Below are positions 27,360 to 36,602 of a DNA stretch of 64,000 nucleotides, in pieces. The position numbers were made by a program, and so were the translations under genes. How positions within the stretch are numbered: the first letter of the stretch is position 1; every line of letters begins with the position of its first letter. The stretch comes from an uncultured Tateyamaria sp. (GTDB lineage Bacteria; Pseudomonadota; Alphaproteobacteria; Rhodobacterales; Rhodobacteraceae): NCBI RefSeq assembly GCF_947497045.1, contig NZ_CANMEU010000011.1, positions 40,544 to 104,543 of the forward strand, written 5' to 3'. The notes below the pieces were generated by a model. The model saw only the letters and a program-made list of their open reading frames with translations. It did no database searches and had not been told where the DNA came from.

Positions 27360-28888
27360 CAGTTTTCCGGCGCGCAGCCGCCTTCGGCGCTGCGTTTGCT
27401 GATATAGGTGCGCAAGTCTTCCAGGTTGTCTTCGTGGCTTGTGGGCGGGGTAAAGTCGCGCAGGATCCCTTTCCATATGCCGGTTGCGCGGGCAGTTGCA
27501 TCGACACTGCCCCGCTCCTCCCAAGTGCCGATATTGGCAAAGTCCGCGACCAGCGGCTCGTAGAACTCGGTGCTGTAGCGTTCCATCGTGTGCGCTGCGC
27601 CGAAAAAGTGGCCGCCCGGTTGCACCTCTTGCAACGCGTCCAATGCGATCTCGGCCTCTTCTGCCGGAGTTTGCACGCACAGCTCGGCGACCATTTGCAG
27701 CACTTCGACATCGGTGATCAGCTTTTCATAGCTGACAGTCAGCCCCCCTTCGAGCCAGCCTGCCGCATGCAAAGTCACGGTTGCCCCCGCCATCAGGCAG
27801 CCCCACGTGCCGAACTGAGTTTCGTTTGCGGCCTGCACGTCGCCGAGGTTCGCCGCTGATCCGGATGCACAGCGCCATGGCAGCCCGATATGGCGCGCAA
27901 GTTGTCCGGCGGCGAGCGACGCCTTGAAGTGTTCGGGCGTGCCGAAGACGGGCGCGCCCGACTTCATGTCGACATTCGAGGTGAACGTGCCGTAGCACAC
28001 GGGCGCACCTGGGCTGACCAACTGGCCGAGGGTAATGGCGGCCAACGCCTCGGCATGTGACAGCGTCATCGCCCCCGCCACCGTAATCGGTGCCATCGCC
28101 CCCATCAGCGTGAACGGCGTGATGACCGCCATCTGCCCGGCGCGTGCGAAATCCATGATCCCGAGCGCCATGGGAATGTCCAACTGGCGCGGCGAGTTGG
28201 TATTGATGATGGTGTAGCAATGCGCGTCCGCCCGGAACGCCTCATCTGACAGACCGCGCGCGATTTGCAGCATTTCGAAGGATTGATCGACCTGCCCAGT
28301 GCCACGCGAGTAGATGAACGGCACCTTGTCCGTCAGCTCCATCTGCCCTTGGGTCATCGCATAGTGGCGCAGGTGAATGGGCGCGTCCTGCGGTTCAACC
28401 AGCGGTGGGATCATGTGCAGCACGTCAAAATGTTGGGTCAGGGTGATGAGTTCGCGAAAGTCCTGTTCCGTGCCGGGGCGGCGTCCGCGCTCAAGGTCGG
28501 TGGCATGCGGGCAGCCCGCGCCCGGTTGAAAGATCATCGTGCCCAGTTCCATGATCTGATCGCGCTCGGGTGCGCCGCCTTTCAGCGCAAAGGACTTGGG
28601 CGCTGTATCGAGCGCGGCCTCGACCACCTCACGCCCGATATGGATCATTTGCGTGCTCTCATCAACGCGTGCGCCCGCCGCTTTGAAAACCGCACGCGCT
28701 TCCGGCAACAGCACCTTGATGCCAAGCCGTTCCAGCACGTCCAGTGCGGCGTTGTGCATTGCCGCGATCCGGTCGTCGGAAAACACATTCATTGCCGGGA
28801 ACGGGTTGCGCAGTTGGCGGTAGTCCGTCTTGCGCGTCTTGGCAGGGGCCGCGCCGCGTCCCCGCCGTCGTCTGGGTTGATCGCTCAT
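27359..28888 (-). CDS. MttB-superfamily (trimethylamine methyltransferase-like) protein, non-pyrrolysine
   Basis: 509 residues with the TIM-barrel features of the MttB family (NPFPAMNVFSDDRIAAMHN, GGAPERDQIM, MTLSHAEALA, CASGSAANLGD). There is no in-frame amber codon, so this is a non-pyrrolysine member, a group that includes glycine betaine and other quaternary-amine methyltransferases transferring methyl to a corrinoid protein. No corrinoid-protein or methyltransferase-activation gene is adjacent. It overlaps the flavoprotein gene upstream (ATGA) and the TetR gene downstream, so an operon is clear. The substrate is not determined by the sequence. Confidence 0.9.
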   Translation of the reverse strand: MSDQPRRRRGRGAAPAKTRKTDYRQLRNPFPAMNVFSDDRIAAMHNAALDVLERLGIKVLLPEARAVFKAAGARVDESTQMIHIGREVVEAALDTAPKSFALKGGAPERDQIMELGTMIFQPGAGCPHATDLERGRRPGTEQDFRELITLTQHFDVLHMIPPLVEPQDAPIHLRHYAMTQGQMELTDKVPFIYSRGTGQVDQSFEMLQIARGLSDEAFRADAHCYTIINTNSPRQLDIPMALGIMDFARAGQMAVITPFTLMGAMAPITVAGAMTLSHAEALAAITLGQLVSPGAPVCYGTFTSNVDMKSGAPVFGTPEHFKASLAAGQLARHIGLPWRCASGSAANLGDVQAANETQFGTWGCLMAGATVTLHAAGWLEGGLTVSYEKLITDVEVLQMVAELCVQTPAEEAEIALDALQEVQPGGHFFGAAHTMERYSTEFYEPLVADFANIGTWEERGSVDATARATGIWKGILRDFTPPTSHEDNLEDLRTYISKRSAEGGCAPEN

Positions 28889-31287
28889 CCGCGCATCGCC
28901 CTGCCCTCGGGGTCATAGGGCGAAGCGGCAATGATTTTTGCGCTGCGTTCGACCCCGACAATGTGCACCTTCAGATCCGTACCCGCGCCGCTGTGATCCG
29001 CATCGACCAGTGCCATGGCCAGCGATTTCCCGGTCGTGTGCCCGTATCCGCCCGATGTGACAAAGCCGACCTTTTGTCCGTCTTTCCAGATTGGCTCATA
29101 GCCTGACGCGTCCGCGCCAGCGGCGTCTACCTCAAGCGTGACCTGTATTTGAGCGGGGCCATTGCCATCCCGTTCAGCGATCGCCGCCGCCTTGCCGACA
29201 AACTCCTTGTCCCAGTCGATCCAGCGATCCATGCCCGTCATGCCGGGGGTGTAGCCTTGGGTGAACTCTGCCGACCAGATGCCAAACGACTTTTCAAGGC
29301 GCAGGGACAACAGCGCGTTGAACCCGTATTCGATCATCCCGTGGTTCGCGCCTGCGGCCAGCAGCGTTTTGCGCAAGGTTGCATGATCACCCATACGGCA
29401 GTGGATTTCGTAACCCATCTCGCCGGTCACAGACAGCCGTCCGACCTTGCAGCGCAGCAACCCGATGTCGAAAGCGCGACATCCCATGAAGGGCAGCGTA
29501 CTTGCCTTGCCATCGGTCAGCGCGTCGATGACCGCTTTCGACTTGGGGCCTGACAGCGAAAAGCCGGCCATTTCATCGCCAAGGTCCTTGAGCGTTACGC
29601 CGTCCATCATGTGATCGTCGAACCAGCGCTGATGCCATGTGCGCAGATAATAGCTGCCCATGATCCACCAGACGCCATCGCCCCAATTGAACACGGTCAG
29701 ATCCCCCTTGAGCCGCCCGTCTTCGCCCAGCATCGGGGCCAGCCGCGCGCGTCCGGGGTTGGGCAGGCGGGATGCCATGATCGAATTCAGCCACTTTCCC
29801 GCATTCTTGCCCGTGACTTCGAAGCGGGAAAAGCCCGTGATATCCAGCAATCCGACCCGTTCGCGCACGCCCCTGCACTCGGCACCTACGATATCATGGG
29901 CGTTGCTGCGTTTGAGCGATGGTCTTTCCGTGAACCCTTGGGGTGCGAAATAAAGCGGCACTTCGAGGTCCCAGCTTTGGCTCCAGTGGCATCCGGCGGC
30001 TGTCATGTCCGCATAGGCGGGCGCGGTTTTCAGCGGGCGGCCCGCAGGCAGTTGTTCGTTGGGATAGGTCATCACAAACCGGCGGGAATAGAATTGGCCG
30101 GTTGTTTCCTTGATGTACTGCTTGTTCTCGGCCCAGACGCCATAGCGCGCGACGTCCATGCCGTAAACATCCGCCTCGGGCTCACCATGGATCATCCATT
30201 CGGCCAGCGATTTGCCGACACCGCCGCCTTGCAGGAACCCGGCCATGACCGCGCAGGCCGACCAATACCCACGTTTGCCCGGCACAGGCCCCACCAGCGG
30301 GTTGCCATCGGGTGAGAAGGTGAAGGCCCCGTTCACCCATGTTTTCACGCCCACGTCCTGAAGCGCGGGATAGCGTTCGAACCCCAGGATCAGCTCCTTT
30401 TCGATGCGGTCGGGGTCTTCTTGTTGCAGCTCGAACCCGTATTCCCACGGTGCGCCGTCCATCATCCAGTGCTGGTGGTCGACCTCGTAGATGCCCAGCA
30501 ACACGCCCTTTTGGTCTTGGCGCAGATAGGTGAACCCCTCGAGATCCACAGTCATGGGCACCTCAAAGTCCAAATCCTCAAGCGCGGGGATCGTGTCGGA
30601 AATCAGATAGTGGTGGTTGAGCGGCGAGACGGGCAGTTCAACCCCCGCCATGCGGCCCACCTGCTTGGCCCAAAGGCCTGCGGCATTGACTACATGTTCG
30701 CAACTGATGGTACCCTTTTCGGTGACAACGTTCCAGCCTTGCAGGGTCTGGTTCAGTTCCAGCACCCGGTTGTGCTCCATCACCGTGGCACCGCGTTTCC
30801 TGGCGGCCCTGGCATAGGCATGCACAGTGCCTGTGGTGTCGATATACCCCTCGCGGTCGGCCCACATGCCGCCAAGCAGACCGTCACCCGACATGATCGG
30901 GTTCAGCCCGACCGCTTCTTCGACGGTGACAAGGCGGCAATCCTCAATCCCGATAGACTGGAACGTACGATAGGCCGATTGCAACCATTCCCACCGATCC
31001 GGCGTGCCCGCCATGGTCAGGCCACCTGTCATGTGCAGCCCGATGTTCTGACCGGATTCCTCCTGGATCTCCTCGAACAGATCGATTGTATAGGCTTGGA
31101 GTTGTGCAATGTTGGGGTCCGCATTCAGTGCGTGAAACCCACCAGCGGCATGCCAACTTGACCCAGCTGTCAGCACCGAGCGTTCGATCAGGCACACATC
31201 CGTCCAACCCATCTTGGCAAGGTGGTAGAGCACCGATGTGCCCACAACGCCGCCACCGATCACCATAACCCGGTAGTGTGAATCCAT
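28885..31287 (-). CDS. FAD-dependent dimethylglycine/sarcosine dehydrogenase-like protein with GcvT-type domain
   Basis: 800 residues. The N-terminal oxidase half has GGGVVGTSVLYHLAKMGW and SSWHAAGGFHAL, where the His of WHAAG is the site of covalent FAD in dimethylglycine dehydrogenase. The C-terminal half is a folate-binding aminomethyltransferase-like domain (RVGLLDITGFSRFEVTGK, GEMGYEIHCRMGDH, GYGHTTGKSLAMALV). The family oxidatively demethylates N-methyl amino acids, passing the one-carbon unit to tetrahydrofolate. Start 31287 follows AGGGGA. A 22-bp palindrome lies 46 bp upstream. It is first gene of the operon with mttB-like, tetR and probably pobA. Confidence 0.92.
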   Translation of the reverse strand: MDSHYRVMVIGGGVVGTSVLYHLAKMGWTDVCLIERSVLTAGSSWHAAGGFHALNADPNIAQLQAYTIDLFEEIQEESGQNIGLHMTGGLTMAGTPDRWEWLQSAYRTFQSIGIEDCRLVTVEEAVGLNPIMSGDGLLGGMWADREGYIDTTGTVHAYARAARKRGATVMEHNRVLELNQTLQGWNVVTEKGTISCEHVVNAAGLWAKQVGRMAGVELPVSPLNHHYLISDTIPALEDLDFEVPMTVDLEGFTYLRQDQKGVLLGIYEVDHQHWMMDGAPWEYGFELQQEDPDRIEKELILGFERYPALQDVGVKTWVNGAFTFSPDGNPLVGPVPGKRGYWSACAVMAGFLQGGGVGKSLAEWMIHGEPEADVYGMDVARYGVWAENKQYIKETTGQFYSRRFVMTYPNEQLPAGRPLKTAPAYADMTAAGCHWSQSWDLEVPLYFAPQGFTERPSLKRSNAHDIVGAECRGVRERVGLLDITGFSRFEVTGKNAGKWLNSIMASRLPNPGRARLAPMLGEDGRLKGDLTVFNWGDGVWWIMGSYYLRTWHQRWFDDHMMDGVTLKDLGDEMAGFSLSGPKSKAVIDALTDGKASTLPFMGCRAFDIGLLRCKVGRLSVTGEMGYEIHCRMGDHATLRKTLLAAGANHGMIEYGFNALLSLRLEKSFGIWSAEFTQGYTPGMTGMDRWIDWDKEFVGKAAAIAERDGNGPAQIQVTLEVDAAGADASGYEPIWKDGQKVGFVTSGGYGHTTGKSLAMALVDADHSGAGTDLKVHIVGVERSAKIIAASPYDPEGRAMRG

Positions 31288-31332
31288 GTCTGTCCCCTGT
31301 CGCATCCGTCTGGTTGCATGGGACTGTCCGAT

Positions 31333-31354
31333 AACTGGACAGACCTGTCCAGTT
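31333..31354. promoter_or_regulatory. Perfect 22-bp palindrome, probable IclR operator
   Basis: AACTGGACAG / CTGTCCAGTT with a 2-bp centre. A further CTGTCC at 31324-31329 forms an overlapping imperfect palindrome with the left arm. It lies between the 3' end of the IclR gene and the start of the flavoprotein operon, so control of that operon by the IclR protein is the simplest reading. Confidence 0.7.
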
Positions 31355-31390
31355 CTTTTGCGACACCAGTCGGTTGGATGCGACCGCGTG

Positions 31391-32128
31391 TCAGACGGGC
31401 CCGGACAGGTGGCGATGGATTGCGTCGGTCAGGCGATCCTTGATGCGAGTATAGCGGCTGGCGGGCACGGGTGTGGACAGCGCATAGATGTCGCCATTGC
31501 TGTCTTCGATGGCCAGCCCAAGGGCGCAGACCCCGTCGGTATGTTCGCTTTCATCGCGGGCAAGGGCACCCTGGCGGACGTCTTCGACTTCGCGCAGGAT
31601 CGTGGCGAGCGGTTTGGAGCTGTCGCCTTCCAACTCTGCCAAAATCAACCGGGTCGCGCGGGCGGGGTCCATGCAGGCCAATGCGGCCTTTCCATTCGCG
31701 GTGGTCGTCAGGGGAAAGGATTCGCCGATACTGGACACAGCGCGCAGGCGTTGACGGCCCACGATTTGGTCGATGAACAGCATCTTGTCTCCGTCGAGAA
31801 TAGCCAGATCAACCGTCTCTCCGGTCTCGTCCGAAATGCGTTTCATAATGGGGCGCAGACGGTCACGTATGCCAGAAGCGGCGGCTTGGGCGAGGCTTTG
31901 AATCTCTGGCCCCAACCTGATTCCCCCATACCCTTTATCGGTTGAAATGAACCCCTCGACCGTCAGTGCCGCGACAATCCGCTGTACCGTAGAGCGGGGC
32001 AATCCGACACGTGATGCGATTTGCCCAAGGCTGAGCCCATCCGTCTCCTGACCCAAAAGCCGTAAGATCGCCGCTGCACGCGATATCACCTGAATCCCTT
32101 GATTTTTAGAGGTTTCCTGCATGCTCAT
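31391..32128 (-). CDS. IclR-family transcriptional regulator
   Basis: 245 residues. A winged HTH lies near the N-terminus (AAAILRLLGQETDGLSLGQI, then GLPRSTVQRIVAAL), followed by the IclR effector domain (ETVDLAILDGDKMLFIDQIV, TTANGKAALACM, GVCALGLAIED). ATG 32128 is chosen over a TTG 45 bp upstream. It sits between the minus-strand flavoprotein operon and the divergent cyclase operon, the natural place for a pathway regulator sensing a carboxylate substrate. Confidence 0.92.
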   Translation of the reverse strand: MSMQETSKNQGIQVISRAAAILRLLGQETDGLSLGQIASRVGLPRSTVQRIVAALTVEGFISTDKGYGGIRLGPEIQSLAQAAASGIRDRLRPIMKRISDETGETVDLAILDGDKMLFIDQIVGRQRLRAVSSIGESFPLTTTANGKAALACMDPARATRLILAELEGDSSKPLATILREVEDVRQGALARDESEHTDGVCALGLAIEDSNGDIYALSTPVPASRYTRIKDRLTDAIHRHLSGPV

Positions 32129-32269
32129 GTCCGGTTCCACCCTTGTATTTGTCCGTTTTTTCGACGTGCTCAACTTCGGAAATTGCGACCGTCAAATCAG
32201 TTCTTGACCGCTATATGATACATTTGCACCATATTGTGAAACACCTTTAACCGGTTTTGGGAGGAACGG

Positions 32270-33109
32270 ATGGTCGTCAATATTCGCGGGATCGATTTTC
32301 AGGAGAACGACAACAACGATATGGGGCTGGAGTTCGTGAACCTCAGCCACCGCTATGGGTTCCAGTGCCCCAACTGGCCGTATTTCAAGGACGTGCAGAT
32401 CGACCGCAAGCACTACATGGCCAAGTCCGGTGTGCTGAGCCAGACGATCACGACGACAATGCACGTCACAACCCATATCGACGCGCCGGCCCACGTGGTT
32501 CAGGGCACGCCCTTCATCGACGAGGTGCCGCTGCCGCATTTCTTTGGCTCGGGTCTGGTGGTCAGCATTCCCAAGAAAAAGTGGGAGTCGATTACGGGTG
32601 ACGATCTGGAGAAAGCCTGCGGTCATGCGATTCGCAAGAATGATGTGTTGATCATCAACACCGGATGGCACAAGCAGTACGAAGATGGAGACTACTTTGC
32701 CTACTGCCCCGGACTGGTGCCCTCCGCCGCCGACTGGATGGTTGAAAAGGGCGTCAAGGTTGTCGGCCATGACACCCAGGCCAACGACCACCCGCTGGCC
32801 ACAGCTATCGGCCCGCAGCGCAACGGCCCCATCCTGCCCCATCTGGAAAAGGAATACCTAGAATGGTCCGGCGGTACCCCTTGGGAAGAGGACTTCCCCG
32901 AATGGGAACCCGTCCACCAGAAGCTGTTCAGCAACGGCATCCTTGGCATCGAGAACGTCGGCGGCGATCTGGATCGAGTCACCGGCAAACGTGTCACCTT
33001 TGCCTTCTTCCCCTGGAATTGGGATCGGGGTGATGGCTGCATCATTCGTCTGGTCGCCATGATGGACAAGGATCAGGGCTATCGGATCGAGGCGGGCGAG
33101 GCGTTCTGA
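32270..33109 (+). CDS. Cyclase-family metal-dependent hydrolase (KynB-like)
   Basis: 279 residues with the cyclase/KynB metal-binding motif in variant form (TTTMHVTTHIDAPAHVV; the family pattern is HxGTHxDxPxH) and a downstream HDTQANDHPLA segment. Family members hydrolyse amides, lactones or related C-N bonds, or act as isomerases. It is longer than true arylformamidases, so tryptophan catabolism is unlikely. GGGAGG precedes the ATG. First gene of a plus-strand operon that continues to about 40.8 kb; the stop overlaps the cupin start. Confidence 0.85.
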   Translation: MVVNIRGIDFQENDNNDMGLEFVNLSHRYGFQCPNWPYFKDVQIDRKHYMAKSGVLSQTITTTMHVTTHIDAPAHVVQGTPFIDEVPLPHFFGSGLVVSIPKKKWESITGDDLEKACGHAIRKNDVLIINTGWHKQYEDGDYFAYCPGLVPSAADWMVEKGVKVVGHDTQANDHPLATAIGPQRNGPILPHLEKEYLEWSGGTPWEEDFPEWEPVHQKLFSNGILGIENVGGDLDRVTGKRVTFAFFPWNWDRGDGCIIRLVAMMDKDQGYRIEAGEAF

Positions 33110-33459
33110 TGCACCTCAAGCGCTTTGCCGATGCGACGACTTATGAGGCCCCGAACCATTGGGGTGTGACGGGGCTGCGCCTGCAGGGGTTCGAAGACGG
33201 CGGTCCCGAAAACCAGTGGGTCGGTCTTTCTCAATTCCTGCCCGGTGGCGGTGCGGGCCCGGACGCGACCCCGTTCGAAAAGGTTTATGTCGTGCTTGAA
33301 GGTGAGATGACGGTCCTTATCGACGACTCCGATACCGTTCTTGGCCCAATGGACAGTTGTACGATCCCACCGGGCGAAGTGCGCAAGATCGAGAACCGCA
33401 GCAATCACGTATGCAAGATGCTCGTGGTCATACCCTATCCCGAAGGAGGGCGGCCATGA
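33109..33459 (+). CDS. Small cupin-domain protein
   Basis: 116 residues, one cupin barrel (FLPGGGAGPDATPFEKVYVV, LEGEMTVLIDD, CTIPPGEVRKIENRSN). The first-motif histidines are replaced (no HxH before the Glu-equivalent), so metal binding may be lost and a ligand-binding or isomerase role is possible. It is overlapped by both neighbours (TGATG before, ATGA after), showing tight coupling with the cyclase and SDR. Confidence 0.82.
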   Translation: MHLKRFADATTYEAPNHWGVTGLRLQGFEDGGPENQWVGLSQFLPGGGAGPDATPFEKVYVVLEGEMTVLIDDSDTVLGPMDSCTIPPGEVRKIENRSNHVCKMLVVIPYPEGGRP

Positions 33460-34241
33460 GCCTCGATAATCCACTGTCGTTCTTTGATGTGTCGGACAAG
33501 GTTGTGCTGATCACCGGCGCATCCGGGGCCTTTGGCGCCGTGGCCGCGCGCTGTCTGTCGGGTGCTGGGGCCAAGGTGGTGCTGGCGGCAGGTAACGCCG
33601 GTGCGATGGCCGATGTTGCTGCCACCTGCACGGGCGACACGCATCAAATCAACGCCCGTCCCGACAGCGAGGCGGCATGTGCCGCGCTGATCGAGGAAAC
33701 CGTTGCCACATTTGGACGGATCGACATTTTGGTGGTTGCCTCGGGCATGAACAAGGTCGCCAAGATCGGCGATATGGCACCCGCTGCGTTCGAAGGCGTT
33801 ATGGACGCCAATGTGACACAAAGCTGGCTGATGGCGCGCGCGGCGGCAGGTCAGATGCAGATGCAAGGGACAGGGGGCAAGATCGTATTGATGTCCTCCG
33901 CCCGTGGATTGCTGGGCCATCCGGCGGGCTACACCGCCTATTGCGCGTCCAAGGCCGCTGTTGACGGGATGACCAAGGCTTTGGGATGCGAACTTGGGCC
34001 GACGGGCATCACCGTCAACGCGATTGCGCCGACCGTCTTCCGATCACCGCTTACCGCATGGATGTTCGAGGACACGCCCGAGGCTACGGCGGTGCGCGAG
34101 GGGTTCTTGTCACGGGTGCCAAAGGGGCGCTTGGGCGAGCCTGAGGACCTGGCTGGCCCGCTTCTGTTCCTGTCGTCGCGCGCGTCGGATTTCTACACCG
34201 GGCATATCCTCTATGCCGATGGCGGGTACACGGCAGGTTGA
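33456..34241 (+). CDS. Short-chain dehydrogenase/reductase (SDR)
   Basis: 261 residues. Cofactor motif TGASGAFG near residue 20, an N-A-(N) region around MDANVTQSW, catalytic Ser/Tyr/Lys in SSARGLLGHPAGYTAYCASK, and the C-terminal ADGGYTAG typical of FabG-like SDRs. The substrate is presumably the secondary alcohol or ketone of the pathway encoded by this operon. ATG 33456 follows GGAGG and overlaps the cupin stop. Confidence 0.9.
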   Translation: MSLDNPLSFFDVSDKVVLITGASGAFGAVAARCLSGAGAKVVLAAGNAGAMADVAATCTGDTHQINARPDSEAACAALIEETVATFGRIDILVVASGMNKVAKIGDMAPAAFEGVMDANVTQSWLMARAAAGQMQMQGTGGKIVLMSSARGLLGHPAGYTAYCASKAAVDGMTKALGCELGPTGITVNAIAPTVFRSPLTAWMFEDTPEATAVREGFLSRVPKGRLGEPEDLAGPLLFLSSRASDFYTGHILYADGGYTAG

Positions 34242-35185
34242 TGGAATCAGTGTCGAATATCGCGGTCATCGGGGCCGGCTTGATGGGCCACGGCATCGCG
34301 CTGACCTTCGCCCGTGCAGGCCACAGTGTTTGTGTGACCGATCCCATGGCCGACACCTTGCGCAGTGTGCTTGAACGGGTGTCTACGAGTTTGGTGCTGC
34401 TCGGCGCGGAGGCGGGCGAAATTTCTGAGATATTGTCCCGGATCACCTTGTGCGATGCGATCCCTGATGCTGTTGGGGACGCCATGTTCGTGATCGAGGC
34501 GGCGCCGGAAAAACTGTCCCTGAAACAGGCGATCTTTGCTGAGGTTGAGGCCCACGCGCCCGCTGACGCCATCCTCGCCTCCAACACATCCGTCATTCCG
34601 ATCACCAAGATCATGGAGGGCTTGTCGGGACGCCACCGCGCCCTTGGCACCCACTGGTGGAACCCGCCGCACATGATTCCGCTTGTTGAAGTGATCAAGA
34701 CGGAATGGACGGACCCGGCCCTTGCGAACGCCATGGTCGCGCTGCTGAGCGGTGCAGGCAAGACCCCGGTGATGGTCGAAAAAGACGTGCCTGGCTTTAT
34801 TGGCAACCGCTTGCAACACGCGCTGTGGCGCGAGGCGATTTCGCTGGTCGAAAACGGGATTTGCACCGCCGAAGCGGTTGATGATGTGGTCAAAGCGAGT
34901 TTCGGGCGGCGCATGGCGGTGCTCGGGCCGCTTGAGAACGCGGATCTGGTAGGGATCGAGCTCACGCAGGATATCCACAATCAGGTGCTGGGCGACCTTG
35001 ATGTGACACCGCACGCTTTGCCCTATTTGCAGACCCTTCTGGATGAGGGGCGTACCGGCATGGCAGCACGGGCGGGGTTTCGGAACTGGGCCGCGACGGA
35101 TCTGGAGGAAACCAAGGCGCGCGTTGCAGGACATCTGCGCGCGATTGACCGGCTCTTGGCCCACGAAGTGACGGAGGAAACATAA
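34241..35185 (+). CDS. 3-hydroxyacyl-CoA dehydrogenase-family protein
   Basis: 314 residues. NAD-binding IAVIGAGLMGHGIALTFARA at the N-terminus; IEAAPEKLSLKQ; catalytic His/Glu region GTHWWNPPHMIPLVEV; and the hinge DVPGFIGNRLQHALWREA leading into the C-terminal helical domain. The family includes L-3-hydroxyacyl-CoA dehydrogenases, L-gulonate 3-dehydrogenase and carnitine 3-dehydrogenase. Beside a BKACE-type enzyme, the carnitine-dehydrogenase-like reaction (3-hydroxy to 3-keto acid) is an attractive but unproven reading. Its ATG overlaps the SDR stop. Confidence 0.87.
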   Translation: MESVSNIAVIGAGLMGHGIALTFARAGHSVCVTDPMADTLRSVLERVSTSLVLLGAEAGEISEILSRITLCDAIPDAVGDAMFVIEAAPEKLSLKQAIFAEVEAHAPADAILASNTSVIPITKIMEGLSGRHRALGTHWWNPPHMIPLVEVIKTEWTDPALANAMVALLSGAGKTPVMVEKDVPGFIGNRLQHALWREAISLVENGICTAEAVDDVVKASFGRRMAVLGPLENADLVGIELTQDIHNQVLGDLDVTPHALPYLQTLLDEGRTGMAARAGFRNWAATDLEETKARVAGHLRAIDRLLAHEVTEET

Positions 35186-35270
35186 CGGAAAGATATATTG
35201 TGAAAAGGAAGCCGCAATAAATTGCCCACCGGACCATGATAATCCGAAATGAAAGACACCAAAGGGTGCA

Positions 35271-35291
35271 GGCCTCGATCAATCGAAGGCC
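35271..35291 (+). other. Hairpin in the leader of the substrate-binding protein gene
   Basis: GGCCTCGAT / ATCGAAGGCC (one bulge, 2-nt loop) lies 33 bp before the ATG at 35325 and just ahead of the GGGAGGAG ribosome site. Such hairpins often protect the abundant mRNA of binding proteins; no T-run follows. Confidence 0.5.
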
Positions 35292-35324
35292 AAACCACGA
35301 CATACATCTCAGGGAGGAGACGCT

Positions 35325-36596
35325 ATGAAAACGGGAACAACCAGAAGACAGATGCTTGGCGGATTGGCGGCCACGGTCGCATCCCCGGCCATTTTGACGG
35401 CCACGCGCGCCTATGCCGATAATCCGACCATCCGGGTCGGGTTCGTCACGCCGTCCACTGGCCCATTGGCGGGCTTTGCCGAGGCGGACGACTATATCCT
35501 CGACGGGCTGCGCGCGCATTTCGCGGGCGGTGTGACCAACAACGGCAAGTCCTATAATATCGAGATCATCAAGAAGGACAGCCAGTCCAACCCCAACCGC
35601 GCCGCCGAAGTGGCAGCCGAGTTGATCCTGTCGGACGAGGTTGACATCATCACCGCCGCTGCGACGCCTGACACCACCAACCCGGTTGCGGATCAGGCCG
35701 AGATCAACGAGGTGCCCTGCGTCACCACTGACGCGCCATGGCAGCCCTATTTCTTTGGGCGGGGCGGCAATCCGGCGGAGGGGTTCCAATACACCTACCA
35801 CTTCTTCTGGGGGCTTGAGGACGTCATCACGAACTTTACCGGCCTGTGGAGTGACGCAGGTGTGGCCAAAAAGGTTGGCGGATTGTTCCCCAATGATGCA
35901 GATGGCAACGCGTGGGGCGACCCTGAGCTTGGCTTTCCCAAGCCACTCGCGGCGCAAGGGTTTGAATTGATCGATCCGGGCCGGTTCCAGCCGCTCAATG
36001 ACGACTTTTCGAACTATATCGCCGCGTTCAAGGATGCAGGCTGCGAGATCGTGACGGGTGTGATGATCCCACCGGATTTCGGCACCTTCTGGGCGCAGGC
36101 CGCACAGCAAGGGTTCAACCCCAAGGTCGCGACCATCGGCAAGGCGCTGTTGTTCCCCTCGGCCATCGAGGCGCTTGGGGATCGAGGCGTGGGCCTGACG
36201 ACTGAAATCTGGTGGTCGCCGAACCATCCGTTTTCTTCGTCGCTGACAGGCACGTCGGCAGGCGAACTGGCCAATGGGTTCACCGCTGCGACCGGGCGGC
36301 CATGGACGCAGCCCATCGGGTTCAAACACGCGCTATTCGAAGTCGTGGCGGACGCTATCGCGCGGGCCGAGGATCTGGATGACCCGGACGCTATCGCCGC
36401 CGCGATCAAGGGCACGAATATGTCCACCATCGTGGGCGATGTGAACTGGTCGAACGGGCCTGTGCCGAACGTGTCCAAGACGCCGCTGGTGTCCGGCCAG
36501 TGGCAACGGCAGGGCGATGGGGTTGAATTGGTGATCACCAACAACGCCCATGCCCCCGACATCCCGGTGGGCGGCGAATTGCAGCTGCTTGGATAA
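35325..36596 (+). CDS. ABC transporter substrate-binding protein, branched-chain amino acid (LivK) type
   Basis: 423 residues. The N-terminus TTRRQMLGGLAATVASPAIL has the RRxxL pattern of a Tat signal, with cleavage near RAYA. The mature part is a type I periplasmic binding protein (IRVGFVTPSTGPLAGFAEAD at its start, later a GLWSDAGVAKKVGGLFPNDA segment). It captures the imported compound in the periplasm. Relatives bind amides, aromatic acids or amino-acid-like molecules, so the ligand is not predictable from family alone. The complete cognate transporter follows. Confidence 0.93.
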   Translation: MKTGTTRRQMLGGLAATVASPAILTATRAYADNPTIRVGFVTPSTGPLAGFAEADDYILDGLRAHFAGGVTNNGKSYNIEIIKKDSQSNPNRAAEVAAELILSDEVDIITAAATPDTTNPVADQAEINEVPCVTTDAPWQPYFFGRGGNPAEGFQYTYHFFWGLEDVITNFTGLWSDAGVAKKVGGLFPNDADGNAWGDPELGFPKPLAAQGFELIDPGRFQPLNDDFSNYIAAFKDAGCEIVTGVMIPPDFGTFWAQAAQQGFNPKVATIGKALLFPSAIEALGDRGVGLTTEIWWSPNHPFSSSLTGTSAGELANGFTAATGRPWTQPIGFKHALFEVVADAIARAEDLDDPDAIAAAIKGTNMSTIVGDVNWSNGPVPNVSKTPLVSGQWQRQGDGVELVITNNAHAPDIPVGGELQLLG

Positions 36597-36602
36597 GCCC
36601 AC

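Noticed and set aside
26697..27680. Longer version of the TetR gene starting at 27680
   Set aside because: The extra 107 residues lie inside the MttB-like gene; the TGATG overlap at 27359 gives a normal TetR length.
27359..28888. Possible pyrrolysine codon in the MttB-like gene
   Set aside because: The frame has no internal TAG, so this is a non-pyrrolysine homologue.
34962..36329. 455-codon minus-strand frame across the 3-hydroxyacyl dehydrogenase and binding-protein genes
   Set aside because: It covers two clear plus-strand genes and an intergenic space, and has no recognisable domain.
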